A stretch of DNA of 64,000 nucleotides from an uncultured Chryseobacterium sp. (GTDB lineage: Bacteria; Bacteroidota; Bacteroidia; Flavobacteriales; Weeksellaceae): NCBI GenBank assembly GCA_913776245.1, contig CAJYLO010000029.1:62001-126000 (forward strand). The letters are read 5' to 3'. The notes beneath the pieces were generated by a model. That model was not told where the DNA came from. It worked only from the letters and a program-made list of their open reading frames with translations, and did not search any database. The position numbers and the translations under genes were made by a program. How positions within the stretch are numbered: position 1 is the first letter of the stretch; every line of letters starts with the position of its first letter. Positions 54,114 to 62,755 of the stretch are shown piece after piece.

Positions 54114-54704
54114 CTACACCTTTTCCAACAGATGCCCGAAATAATCTTTCTTTTTTGAAAGATAACTTTCATTCACCTCATTAGATTCTATTTCCAAAGG
54201 AACTCTGTGATTAAGTTTAATTCCACTGTTTTCCAGAGATTTAAGCTTGTCCGGATTATTCGTCAGCAGATTAATTTCTTTAACGTTCAGAATCTTAAGC
54301 ATTTCCACCGCTACATCAAAATTTCTTCCGTCTGCAGGCAAACCCAGCTTTAAATTGGCTTCCACCGTATCAAAACCTTTTTCCTGAAGTGCATACGCTC
54401 TTAATTTATTGATGATTCCGATATTGCGCCCTTCCTGTCGAAGATAGATAATCATCCCGCCGTTTTCCGACATATATTTCATTGCAGCGTCTAATTGCTG
54501 TCCGCATTCGCATTTTTTAGAATGAAAAATCTCACCTGTAATACATTCCGAGTGAAAACGCACGTTTACAGTTTTGCTGAAATCTGTATTTTCTGCCACC
54601 CAAACCAAGTGCGGATTCCAGTCTTCTTCGTGTTCTGAGAATGCATAAACAGTAAACATCCCAAAATCTGTAGGTATATTCGATTGTGCCTGTATTGTCA
54701 ACAT
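54114..54704 (-). CDS. ribA: GTP cyclohydrolase II
   Basis: A 196-residue single-domain enzyme of riboflavin synthesis that turns GTP into the first pyrimidine intermediate. The zinc site reads SECITGEIFHSKKCECGQQL (three Cys), the active site RQEGRNIGI, and the GTP-binding end LLTNNPDK. It is not fused to RibB. It is divergent from the TetR gene of the photorepair cluster, where three genes make or use flavin enzymes. Shared regulation would match FAD supply to the photolyases. Confidence 0.94.
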   Translation of the reverse strand: MLTIQAQSNIPTDFGMFTVYAFSEHEEDWNPHLVWVAENTDFSKTVNVRFHSECITGEIFHSKKCECGQQLDAAMKYMSENGGMIIYLRQEGRNIGIINKLRAYALQEKGFDTVEANLKLGLPADGRNFDVAVEMLKILNVKEINLLTNNPDKLKSLENSGIKLNHRVPLEIESNEVNESYLSKKKDYFGHLLEKV

Positions 54705-54733
54705 AATTCAAAAATTAAATGGTTTACATAGTA

Positions 54734-54741
54734 CAAATTTA
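54734..54741 (-). promoter_or_regulatory. Candidate -7 element for ribA
   Basis: TAAATTTG on the minus strand, about 30 bases before the ribA ATG. It mirrors the element for the TetR gene. Confidence 0.45.
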
Positions 54742-54760
54742 TACTTTATTTTAATTAAAT

Positions 54761-54774
54761 GTAAATTTATTTAC
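54761..54774. promoter_or_regulatory. Candidate TetR operator
   Basis: GTAAATTTATTTAC is a perfect dyad (6-bp arms, 2-base centre) between the two divergent -7 elements. A repressor bound here could silence both ribA and tetR. Confidence 0.45.
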
Positions 54775-54782
54775 TAAATTTG
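54775..54782 (+). promoter_or_regulatory. Candidate -7 element for the TetR/photorepair cluster
   Basis: TAAATTTG directly abuts the dyad and lies 19 bases before the TetR ATG. Confidence 0.45.
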
Positions 54783-54801
54783 TCAATAAATAAATTCTAT
54801 T

Positions 54802-55461
54802 ATGCAAGAACAAGCCAATATCACGCAGGATAAAATATTTGAATTATACGGAGATTATCTTTTGAATCACGGAGAAAAACCAAAAAACGTTTATCTGTTT
54901 GCGAAAGAAAACAATTTTGAGGAGAAAGAATTTTATCATTATTTCTCAGGATTTGACCAAATCGAAAGAGAAATATTGAATCATCTTTTTACTAAATCTC
55001 TGGAACTCGCTTCGGAAGTAAATTCCTCGAGCGAAGTGACAACCAAAGAAAAACTCCTTAATGTCTATTACATTTTCTTTGAAAATATGACGATGAACCG
55101 TTCTCTGGTATTATCAATTTTGGGAAATAATAAAATCCAGAACATAAAAACGCTCCAGAATCTTAGGGAAACCCACAAACAATTTGTCAATACGCTCGAT
55201 TTCAACGAATGGGAAATGATTGAAAAAGCGAAAGAAGACATCCGAAAATTTAATGAAAAATCAAGACAGGAAGCACTTTGGCTCCATTTGGTTTCCGCCA
55301 TTGATTTCTGGAAAAAAGACACTTCTCCCGATTTCGAAAAAACCGATATTTTCATCGAAAAAACCATTGACACCGGTTTTGAATTAATGGATAATGAACC
55401 ATTAAGAAAAGTTTTCGACCTTGGAAAGTTTCTGTGGAAGGAAAAGTTTAAAATGAGTTGA
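54802..55461 (+). CDS. TetR family regulator
   Basis: A 219-residue protein. The N-terminal HTH (IFELYGDYLLNHGEKPKNVY, then FAKENNFEEKEFYHYFSGFD) is followed by an all-helical ligand domain. The family member usually seen next to AarF-like kinases and photolyases in flavobacteria has the same layout. It probably represses its own gene and ribA through the dyad upstream. The ligand or light-dependent cue is unknown. Confidence 0.85.
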   Translation: MQEQANITQDKIFELYGDYLLNHGEKPKNVYLFAKENNFEEKEFYHYFSGFDQIEREILNHLFTKSLELASEVNSSSEVTTKEKLLNVYYIFFENMTMNRSLVLSILGNNKIQNIKTLQNLRETHKQFVNTLDFNEWEMIEKAKEDIRKFNEKSRQEALWLHLVSAIDFWKKDTSPDFEKTDIFIEKTIDTGFELMDNEPLRKVFDLGKFLWKEKFKMS

Positions 55462-55717
55462 TAAATGGCAATTGGCAATTGGCTTTTGGTTTCGAATAAG
55501 CTAATATTTATTTGGGCAACTATTTCCGCCCTCCACTCCCGCTTTTTTGCAAACCAATGACTTCGATTCCTCAGCCATTGATTTACAAAAAAAGCTCCGT
55601 TCAGGTCGGGCTGCGAGATTCGCCGATTTAAGAATTTAAAGATAAAAGAATGAGGCAATTCGGCTGCAAAAATGAATGAAAACAATCTAGAGAATAGTGC
55701 GCTCCGTAGGTGCGGAA

Positions 55718-55845
55718 TCTGTGTAGAAATTACGAATAATTGTTTTGAAGAGAACTCCGTAGGAGTTTAATCTTAAAGTGAAAAAAAGAGATTGCACTCC
55801 TACGGAGTGCCTTAAAATGGAAAATAAATTCTTTTTCTACACAGA
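55718..55845. repeat. 128-bp MITE-like element with nested palindromes
   Basis: Terminal 12-bp inverted repeats TCTGTGTAGAAA (55718-55729) and TTTCTACACAGA (55834-55845) enclose two palindromes, AACTCCGTAGGAGTT (55753-55767) and GCACTCCTACGGAGTGC (55794-55810). A further hairpin AAAGCTCC/GGAGCTTT lies just outside (55847-55866). The whole 55462-55898 gap has no gene. Confidence 0.75.
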
Positions 55846-55898
55846 TAAAGCTCCCAAAGGAGCTTTGATTACCAAACACATAAAAATAAAATTTAAAA

Positions 55899-57215
55899 AT
55901 GAAAACATTAGATAAAATTCCAACAGGAAAATTAGAACGGACAAGCAGCCTGCTCAAAGCAGGAGCGAAAGTCGGCGTCAATTACCTGAAATATTACGGA
56001 AATAAAATAACAAAAGATGAAGATGAAGCCCGCAAAATACTGAACGAGGACAATGCAACAGACATCTACGACTCACTAAAAGAATTGAAAGGTTCTGCGC
56101 TGAAAGTTGCCCAAATGCTGAGTATGGAAAAAAACATTCTTCCGGTGGAATATGTGGAGAAGTTCTCACTTTCGCAGTTTTCCGTTCCGCCTTTGTCGGG
56201 TGCTTTGGTGAAGAAAACATTCAGAAAATATTTCGGGAAAAATCCGGAAGATATTTTTGATGAATTTTCCGCCGAATCGGTTAATGCTGCGAGTATCGGA
56301 CAGGTTCATACTGCAAAAAAAGACGGCAAAAAACTGGCTGTGAAAATACAATATCCAGGTGTAAGAGAAAGCATTTCGAGCGACCTGAAAATGGTAAAAC
56401 CGATTGCGATGAAGATGTTTAACATCAAAAAAGAAGGTTCGGAATCTTATTTTCAGGAAGTGGAAGACAAATTGTTTGAAGAAACCGATTATAATCTGGA
56501 ACTAAAACGAAGTCAGCATTTTGCAGAAGAGTGCAGTCATCTTCCGAATGTAAAATTTCCGCATTATTATCCGGAATTTTCGTGTGAAAAGATCATTACA
56601 ATGGACTGGATGTCGGGTATTCATTTTTCGGAATTTACCAAAAAACAGAATTCTCAGGAGGATTTGAACAAAATCGGACAAACGCTTTGGGATTTTTATA
56701 TGTATCAGATGCATATTCTGAAAAAAGTTCACGCCGACCCGCATCCCGGAAATTTCCTGATTTCGGAAAACAAGGAATTATTGGTCATCGATTTTGGCTG
56801 TATCAAAGAGATTCCGCAAGATTTTTACATTCCGTATTTTGAACTGGCAAAAGAAGAAAATCTGAAGAATCCCGAGATTTTCCATGAGAAATTGTTCACA
56901 CTGGATATTTTGCGTGAAGACGATTCGCCACAGGAAAAGGAATTTTTTGCCAAATTATTCTACGAATTGCTTGAATTATTTACGAGACCATTTAACCAGG
57001 AAAAATTTGACTTTTCAGACGAATCATTCTTTCAGGAGATTGCCGATTTGGGACAAAAATATGCAAAAGCAAGTGATATGAAGGGAATGAATACCAACCG
57101 CGGTTCCCGACATTTCATTTACCTGAACCGAACGTTTTTCGGATTGTACAATATGATGCACGATTTGAAAGCAAAAGATGTGGCAATCAATAATTTCAAA
57201 AATCACTGTGGTTGA
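55899..57215 (+). CDS. ABC1/AarF (UbiB-like) atypical kinase
   Basis: A 438-residue protein kinase-like protein. The family's KxGQ motif appears as KVAQMLSM, the Ala-rich loop as AASIGQVH, the Lys as LAVKIQYPG, the catalytic loop as VHADPHPGNFLI and the metal motif as VIDFGC. ABC1 proteins are ATPases that support quinone and isoprenoid metabolism or membrane lipids. This one opens the photorepair gene set 437 bases after tetR. Its link with photolyases is context only. Confidence 0.9.
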   Translation: MKTLDKIPTGKLERTSSLLKAGAKVGVNYLKYYGNKITKDEDEARKILNEDNATDIYDSLKELKGSALKVAQMLSMEKNILPVEYVEKFSLSQFSVPPLSGALVKKTFRKYFGKNPEDIFDEFSAESVNAASIGQVHTAKKDGKKLAVKIQYPGVRESISSDLKMVKPIAMKMFNIKKEGSESYFQEVEDKLFEETDYNLELKRSQHFAEECSHLPNVKFPHYYPEFSCEKIITMDWMSGIHFSEFTKKQNSQEDLNKIGQTLWDFYMYQMHILKKVHADPHPGNFLISENKELLVIDFGCIKEIPQDFYIPYFELAKEENLKNPEIFHEKLFTLDILREDDSPQEKEFFAKLFYELLELFTRPFNQEKFDFSDESFFQEIADLGQKYAKASDMKGMNTNRGSRHFIYLNRTFFGLYNMMHDLKAKDVAINNFKNHCG

Positions 57216-57236
57216 TTTATCATAAATTACAAAAGG

Positions 57237-57309
57237 CTTCAACAAGCTCAGCCTGACATTGGAAAAACTTACGGTTAGTATTAGAGGTGTCACCCTGAGC
57301 TTGTCGAAG
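57237..57309. repeat. REP-like inverted repeat
   Basis: CTTCAACAAGCTCAGCCTGACA (57237-57258) and its imperfect complement (57288-57309) are the familiar CCTGAGCTTGTCGAAGG-type intergenic repeat of Bacteroidota. Three mismatches lie in 22 bp. Confidence 0.75.
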
Positions 57310-57357
57310 GGTCTTTAGAATCACTAAAAGCTAAGTTCAAAAATAAAAACCTAAAAT

Positions 57358-57513
57358 ATGCCTTCAGGATTACCGTCCAAAATCTGTGAAGTCTGCGGAC
57401 TGCCATTCAACTGGCGCAAAAAGTGGAAGAAAAACTGGGACGAAGTAAAATATTGCAGCGAAAGATGCCGGAAAAACAAAAAATCAATATCCTCTGGTTT
57501 ACCAAAGATTTGA
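57358..57513 (+). CDS. DUF2256 zinc-ribbon-like protein
   Basis: A 51-residue protein, [20 protein letters not shown], then [20 protein letters not shown]. The CxxC and CxxxC pairs make a small zinc-binding site. It was found by reading the third frame ahead of Cry-DASH, with which it overlaps by 49 bases. DUF2256 genes travel with cryptochrome/photolyase genes in many bacteria. The role is unknown but may be nucleic-acid related. Confidence 0.85.
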   Translation: MPSGLPSKICEVCGLPFNWRKKWKKNWDEVKYCSERCRKNKKSISSGLPKI

Positions 57514-58763
57514 GAAGGAGAGATTCAGAATCCTTATACATAGCGATGCTGGAAGATTTGCCTTTTCTTGCAGTGTATGTTTTTGACGCTGAATTTTTTG
57601 CTGAAACACAATTTGGTTCTAAAAAAGTCGGAAAATACCGTGCAAAATTTTTGCTGGAAAGTGTAGAAAATTTAAAGCAGAATTTAGCAAAACAGAAAAT
57701 TCCTTTTTCAGTCAGATACGGTAAAACAGAAGATGTTTTCAAAGACATTTCTGAAGAGTTTGAAATCGTGAAGATTTTCTGTCAGGAAGAATGGACGAAG
57801 GAGGAAACCGATCTTCAGACAAAAATTCGGAGTGCTGTTCCGGCTGCCGTTTGGGAAAAATCGTATTCGCAGTTTTTGGTTCATCCGCTTTTTGTTTTTA
57901 AAACATTGGATAAAATTCCGATGCTTTTTACCAGTTTTAGACAAAAAATCGAAAAAAATCTGCTTGTTCGCCCTGAATTTGAATCGGAAGATTTGATGTA
58001 CAATAAATTGGCAATTCATTTTAAAAGTGATATCATTTCATTGAAATCGCTCGGATTTGAAGATTTTGAAACAGATGAAAGAACTGCATTTCCTTTTTCA
58101 GGCGGAGAAAATGAAGCATTGAAAAGATTGCATAATTATTTCTCAGAAACGCATAATCTGAGTCAGTACAAGCAAACCCGAAACGGTTTGGTGGGAATAG
58201 ATTATAGTTCAAAGTTTTCCGCTTGGCTGTCGGATGGAAGTCTTTCTGCCGTAACCATTTACCACGAAATAAAAAAATATGAGGAGGAATTCGGAGCTAA
58301 TGATTCAACCTATTGGTTGATTTTTGAATTGCTGTGGCGGGATTTTTTCAGATATATTTCTTTGCAGTACAAAGATTTGATTTTCTGGAAAAGCGGAATC
58401 AATCATCAAAAATATTTTGCTGAAAACAATAAAGCATTGATTGAAAAATGGAAGGATGGAGAAACGGATTCCGATTTCGTGAATGCCAATATGCTCGAAC
58501 TGAAAAATACGGGCTGGATGAGCAACCGCGGTCGACAGAATGTAGCTTCGTATTTCTGCAAAATTCTGAAACAGGATTGGAGAATCGGAGCGGCCTATTT
58601 TGAAGAAATGCTGATCGATTATGATGTTCACAGCAATTACGGAAACTGGATGTATCTCGCCGGAGTCGGAAATGACAACCGTGACAGGATTTTCAACCCT
58701 GAAAAACAGGCAGAAATGTATGATTCCAATCAAAAATTCAGACGTTTATGGCTAAAGCAGTAA
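57465..58763 (+). CDS. DASH-type cryptochrome
   Basis: About 432 residues from [17 protein letters not shown]; the longer frame upstream is in the DUF2256 region. The antenna domain (1-130; [13 protein letters not shown]) and the FAD-binding domain are complete: [44 protein letters not shown] and [16 protein letters not shown]. Cry-DASH proteins repair cyclobutane dimers in single-stranded or looped DNA and may sense light. The gene overlaps the photolyase-like gene by 16 bases. Confidence 0.93.
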   Translation: MPEKQKINILWFTKDLRRRDSESLYIAMLEDLPFLAVYVFDAEFFAETQFGSKKVGKYRAKFLLESVENLKQNLAKQKIPFSVRYGKTEDVFKDISEEFEIVKIFCQEEWTKEETDLQTKIRSAVPAAVWEKSYSQFLVHPLFVFKTLDKIPMLFTSFRQKIEKNLLVRPEFESEDLMYNKLAIHFKSDIISLKSLGFEDFETDERTAFPFSGGENEALKRLHNYFSETHNLSQYKQTRNGLVGIDYSSKFSAWLSDGSLSAVTIYHEIKKYEEEFGANDSTYWLIFELLWRDFFRYISLQYKDLIFWKSGINHQKYFAENNKALIEKWKDGETDSDFVNANMLELKNTGWMSNRGRQNVASYFCKILKQDWRIGAAYFEEMLIDYDVHSNYGNWMYLAGVGNDNRDRIFNPEKQAEMYDSNQKFRRLWLKQ

Positions 58764-60226
58764 AACATACCGCCCAATTGATTTTTCCGCATCAGCTTTT
58801 CGAGGATACGGATTATCTGGATAAAAGTCAGCCTGTATTTTTGATAGAGAAATTTTTGTTTTTTAAACAGTATTCATTCCATCAACAGAAGATTGCGTTT
58901 CACCGTTCGACAATGAAATTTTATGAAAGTGAATTAAAAAAGGCAGGTTTTGAAGTTGAATATGTTGAAAGTTCATCGAAATTCATCGACATCCGAAATT
59001 TAATTCCGAAACTTGAAAAAGAGAATTTTACAACGATAAAAACAACGGATGTTTGCGACAACTGGCTGGAAAAAAGATTAAAGGAAACAAAATTAGAACT
59101 CGAAATTTTGGATAGTCCGCTTTTCATCAATACCAAAGAAGACCTGAAAGATTATTTTGAAGGTAAAAAAGCCTATCATCAGACTGATTTTTATAAGCAG
59201 CAGAGAATTACCCGAAATATCCTGATGAAAGCAGGAAAACCTTTGGGCGGAAAATGGACGTACGACACCGAAAACCGGAAAAAATATCCGAAAAATAAAA
59301 AAGCGCCCGCAATTCATTTCCCGAAAAACAATGAATTTTACGAGGAAGCAAAACAATACACCGAAAAGCATTTTGCGAAGAATTACGGAACGCTTACGAA
59401 TGAACAGCTCTACCCGACTACTTTTAAAGAAGCGGAAAATTGGCTGGAACAGTTTCTTGAAAACCGCTTTCTGGAATTTGGCGTTTACGAGGACAGCATC
59501 GTAGAAAAGGAACATTTTCTGCATCACAGTGTGATTTCTCCGTTAATGAACGTTGGACTTTTAACGCCGGAAAATATGCTGGAAAAAGCGATTTCATTTG
59601 CAAAAGATCACGATATTCCGGTGAATTCTTTGGAAGGTTTTGTCCGCCAGATTTTGGGTTGGAGAGAATTTGTTCGCGGGGTTTATGTTTATCAGGGAAC
59701 GTATCAGCGGAATAAAAATTACTGGAAACACAAGCAAAAACTTCCGGAATCTTTTTACACCGCCAAAACAGGAATCCGCCCGATTGACAGTTCGCTCCAG
59801 AAAATCCTGAAAACCGGCTATGCCCATCACATCGAACGACTGATGATCTTTGCCAATTTTATGAATCTTGCTCAGTTCAATCCGGATGAAGTCTATCAAT
59901 GGTTTATGGAAATGTTCATCGATTCCTACGACTGGGTGATGGTTCCGAATGTGTATGGAATGAGCAGTTTTTCAGACGGCGGAAAGATGAGCACGAAACC
60001 GTATATCAGTGGTAGCAATTACATCAAAAAGATGAGCGACTATCCCGATGGAGAATGTAATGAAAGGTGGAATGCCCTATTTTGGAACTTTATTAATGAC
60101 CATCAAGATTTTTTTGCCCAAAATCCAAGGTTGGGAATGATGCTGAGAACACTGGAGAAAATGCCGGAAGAAAAACGAAAACAGCATTTTAAAACAGCGA
60201 AGGAATTTATGGGAAATTTGAAATGA
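58748..60226 (+). CDS. Photolyase-like protein (FeS-BCP clade) lacking the cluster cysteines
   Basis: A 492-residue member of the deoxyribodipyrimidine-photolyase-related family. Family marks are LIFPHQLFED, HRSTMKFYESELKKAG, LGWREFVRGVYV, TGYAHHIERLMIFANF, and PNVYGMSSFSDGGKMSTKPY. In this clade four Cys near the end hold a 4Fe-4S cluster; here the region reads YIKKMSDYPDGECNERWNAL and only two Cys exist in the whole protein, so no cluster can form. The likely activity is FAD-dependent 6-4 lesion repair, now perhaps altered. It overlaps Cry-DASH and is translated with it. Confidence 0.88.
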   Translation: MAKAVKHTAQLIFPHQLFEDTDYLDKSQPVFLIEKFLFFKQYSFHQQKIAFHRSTMKFYESELKKAGFEVEYVESSSKFIDIRNLIPKLEKENFTTIKTTDVCDNWLEKRLKETKLELEILDSPLFINTKEDLKDYFEGKKAYHQTDFYKQQRITRNILMKAGKPLGGKWTYDTENRKKYPKNKKAPAIHFPKNNEFYEEAKQYTEKHFAKNYGTLTNEQLYPTTFKEAENWLEQFLENRFLEFGVYEDSIVEKEHFLHHSVISPLMNVGLLTPENMLEKAISFAKDHDIPVNSLEGFVRQILGWREFVRGVYVYQGTYQRNKNYWKHKQKLPESFYTAKTGIRPIDSSLQKILKTGYAHHIERLMIFANFMNLAQFNPDEVYQWFMEMFIDSYDWVMVPNVYGMSSFSDGGKMSTKPYISGSNYIKKMSDYPDGECNERWNALFWNFINDHQDFFAQNPRLGMMLRTLEKMPEEKRKQHFKTAKEFMGNLK

Positions 60227-60228
60227 TT

Positions 60229-60395
60229 TTTTAACCACAAAAGACACAAAAGAATTGATTGGTAAAAAGTTTTCAAAAGAGCAAAAAAGATTCTATAAAA
60301 AGACTTTGCTAAGTGAAACGCCTTTGCGAACAAAAAATATTTTCAAAATTTTAAAGAAAAATCTTTGCGGACTTTGCGTTAAAAATCAAAAAAAA
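60229..60395. repeat. Dispersed intergenic repeat, copy 1
   Basis: AACCACAAAAGACACAAAAG, TTGATTGGTAAAAAGTTTTC, GTGAAACGCCTTTGCG and TTTGCGGACTTTGCGTTAAA mark it. Parts recur at 60682-60756 and 60925-61080. A long frame starting at 60255 runs through it and is not a real N terminus. Confidence 0.65.
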
Positions 60396-60677
60396 ATGAA
60401 TAAAAACCTCAACATACAACAAATCGACAGAATCATCGAAATGGCGTGGGAAGACCGAACGCCGTTTGAAGCCATACAATTCCAGTTCGGAGTCAGTGAA
60501 TCGGAAGTGATTGAACTGATGCGTTCGGAACTGAAGGAATCGAGTTTTAAGCTTTGGAGAAAAAGAGTGAATTCGGGAGTAAGCCAGAAACATTTGAAAA
60601 AGAGAAGCGAAGAAATCAACCGCTTTAAATGCAGCAGACAGAGAGTTATCAGCAATAATAAAATCTCGAAAAGATAG
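60396..60677 (+). CDS. DUF2805 (TIGR03643-type) protein
   Basis: A 93-residue protein from MNKNLNIQQIDRIIEMAWED. The family signature runs RTPFEAIQFQFGVSESEV, then IELMRSELKESSFKLWRKRV and a basic tail. It is small and HTH-like, and is often next to cryptochrome and photolyase genes. The function is unknown. The upstream frame is rejected because it translates a repeat. Confidence 0.85.
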   Translation: MNKNLNIQQIDRIIEMAWEDRTPFEAIQFQFGVSESEVIELMRSELKESSFKLWRKRVNSGVSQKHLKKRSEEINRFKCSRQRVISNNKISKR

Positions 60678-60681
60678 TTGA

Positions 60682-61080
60682 TTTAACCGCAAAAGGCACA
60701 AAAGAATTGTTTGAAGATAGAGTGTCTTCAAAAGAGCAAAAAAGGATTCAATATCAATAAGAACGGGTTTTAACCCGTTTACAAAAAGAAAAAAATTGAT
60801 TGGCTTTAGCCAAAATTAATAATAAATTTCGGCTAAAGCCTTTTGAAAATGCAACTTTTCATCGGGCTAAAGCCCGACGCAATTGAATTTACAGCTTTGC
60901 TAACTGAAATCGAAGATTCAATGTAGTCAAAAGAAACAAAAGAATTAATTGGTAAAAAGTTTTGCAAAAAAGTAAACAAGCTTGGTCTGACAATGCGGAA
61001 ATACTTCTTTGAGTGAAACGCCTTCGTGAAACTTAAAACAATTGTAATAAAAAAACTTAGTGAGCTTAGTGTTCAAAAAA
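60682..61080. repeat. Dispersed repeat copies 2 and 3 with palindromes between
   Basis: Copy 2 (60682-60756) and copy 3 (60925-61080) share CAAAAGAATT and AAAAGTTTT/GAGTGAAACGCCTT motifs with copy 1. Between them are palindromes AACGGGTT-TT-AACCCGTT (60762-60779), GGCTTTAGCC/GGCTAAAGCC (60802-60811, 60831-60840) and CGGGCTAAAGCCCG (60863-60876). No gene lies in 60678-61091. Confidence 0.65.
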
Positions 61081-61091
61081 AAATAAAAATT

Positions 61092-61790
61092 ATGAAAAAT
61101 ATAGTCATCATCGGCTGCGGAAAGGGAATTGGATTAGCAGCGGCAAAAATCCTTGCAGAACAACACAAAATCATTGGAATTTCCAGAACGGAAAATCCTG
61201 AACTGAATCATCCGAATATGGAATTCCACACAATGGATATTCTTTCGGGAAATTTAGATGAAATCAGCTTTCCGGAAATTGTGGACGGATTGGTTTATGC
61301 ACCTGGAAGTATTAATCTGAAACCTTTTAACCGACTTTCTGTGGATGATTTTAAGAATGATTTTGAAATTAATGTTTTGGGAGCGGTAAAAATTATTCAG
61401 AAACTACTGCCGAATCTTAAAAAGTCGGAAAGTGCCTCTGTTGTGCTTTTCAGTTCGGTGGCAGCAAAACTGGGAATGCCTTTTCACGCTTCAATTGCGG
61501 CGAGCAAAAACGCAGTGGAAGGTCTTACAAAAAGTCTGGCAGCAGAATTTTCGGCACAGAAAATCAGAGTGAATGCAATTGCACCTTCTTTAACGGACAC
61601 GAATTTAGCATCACAGCTTTTAGAAACGCCTGAGAAAAGAGAAGCTTCTGCGAAAAGACATCCGTTGCAAAGAGTGGGAACGGCTGAAGAAATGGCGGAA
61701 ATGACGGCGTTTCTAGTTTCGGATAAATCTTCGTGGATTACAGGACAGATTTTCGGAATCGATGGCGGAATGGGAAGTGTGAAACTTTAA
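61092..61790 (+). CDS. Short-chain dehydrogenase/reductase family protein
   Basis: About 232 residues from MKNIVIIGCGKGIGLAAAKI, where the Rossmann loop is GCGKGIG. NVLGAVKIIQKLLPNL and SVVLFSSVAAKLG follow, then FHASIAASKNAVEGLTKSLA and VNAIAPSLTDT. The catalytic Lys is present but the usual Tyr of YxxxK is replaced by Ile (IAASK), so classical SDR catalysis is doubtful. SDR genes are usual members of light-induced photolyase clusters. The final IFGIDGGMGS is intact. Confidence 0.85.
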   Translation: MKNIVIIGCGKGIGLAAAKILAEQHKIIGISRTENPELNHPNMEFHTMDILSGNLDEISFPEIVDGLVYAPGSINLKPFNRLSVDDFKNDFEINVLGAVKIIQKLLPNLKKSESASVVLFSSVAAKLGMPFHASIAASKNAVEGLTKSLAAEFSAQKIRVNAIAPSLTDTNLASQLLETPEKREASAKRHPLQRVGTAEEMAEMTAFLVSDKSSWITGQIFGIDGGMGSVKL

Positions 61791-61903
61791 CTTTAGTAAG
61801 AGAGGGTTTGAGAGTTTCAGAGTTATTGAGTTTTTAAGTTATGACTTTGTTACTGATAAATTGCCAGACTATTAAATTGTTACATTATTAAAAATACTTA
61901 GAT

Positions 61904-61911
61904 TAAATTTG
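61904..61911 (+). promoter_or_regulatory. Candidate -7 element for the MarR gene
   Basis: TAAATTTG ends 5 bases before the MarR ATG, so transcription from it would be leaderless. A TTG lies at 61877-61879, somewhat far. Confidence 0.35.
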
Positions 61912-61915
61912 CGCT

Positions 61916-62575
61916 ATGAATACTGACTTTTTCATTGATTTGCTTCATCAGGTTAAAGAATTTGAAAATTCTGAAGCTTATAAACCTAACTCGACAGTTG
62001 AGGATTTCCGTCTTTGGCTGAACGATAAAAAATACCGAAAAGAAAGTCCGACCAAGCTTTTTAAAAATGAACAGCATCAGGTTTCATTCACAGAAAATGA
62101 AATCTGCAAACAAGTTTTGCTTTTGGGACGGTATTCTAAACAGCTTATTAGAAAGGGTCTGAATGATTTCCCAGAACTCGCCAATGAAGAATTCACCTAC
62201 CTTTACCGATTGAAAGATGAACCAAATCTGACTAAAATTCAGCTTATTGAAAGAAACGGACACGAAAAACAGACGGGAACACAAATCATCAAACGTCTTC
62301 TTGAATATGGATTAATTGAAGAAAAAAACGACAGCGAAGATAGAAGAAGTAAACGCCTTAATATTACCACAAAAGGTGATGATTATTTCCACCGTTCCGT
62401 TGAAAAGGTGAATATGACATCGAGAATTCTTGCAGGAAAACTTGAGAATAAGGAAAAATCAGAACTTTTGGAGCTTCTTAAAAAGCTAAATGATTTTCAT
62501 TCGCATATCTATGATCAGTACAAAAATTCCGATCTATCTCAAATCTCAGAATTCGTTAAACAAAAAAAATCATAA
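61916..62575 (+). CDS. MarR family regulator
   Basis: A 219-residue protein. The winged helix is at about 95-170 (LTKIQLIERNGHEKQTGTQI, then IIKRLLEYGLIEEKNDSEDR with the wing SKRLNITTKG). The N-terminal 60 residues are an extra helical segment. It ends the photorepair gene set and could control SDR and neighbours, or sense a lipid or phenolic ligand. No operator was recognised. Confidence 0.85.
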   Translation: MNTDFFIDLLHQVKEFENSEAYKPNSTVEDFRLWLNDKKYRKESPTKLFKNEQHQVSFTENEICKQVLLLGRYSKQLIRKGLNDFPELANEEFTYLYRLKDEPNLTKIQLIERNGHEKQTGTQIIKRLLEYGLIEEKNDSEDRRSKRLNITTKGDDYFHRSVEKVNMTSRILAGKLENKEKSELLELLKKLNDFHSHIYDQYKNSDLSQISEFVKQKKS

Positions 62576-62755
62576 AATGTAAGGAATGAATAGATATGGT
62601 ACAAAAAACGAGTTAAATTATATTGCTAGGATCTCTACACCTTATAACAAAACTTACAAAGTGAGATTATGATACCAAACAAAATACCCCTGCACGGATA
62701 GTATTGATCGCTCTGTTTCAAAGTTGTCGTATTATTTATATTATGATTATTCAAT

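Noticed and set aside
55068..55685. 205-residue minus-strand ORF
   Set aside because: It lies antisense to the TetR gene and has no recognisable domain.
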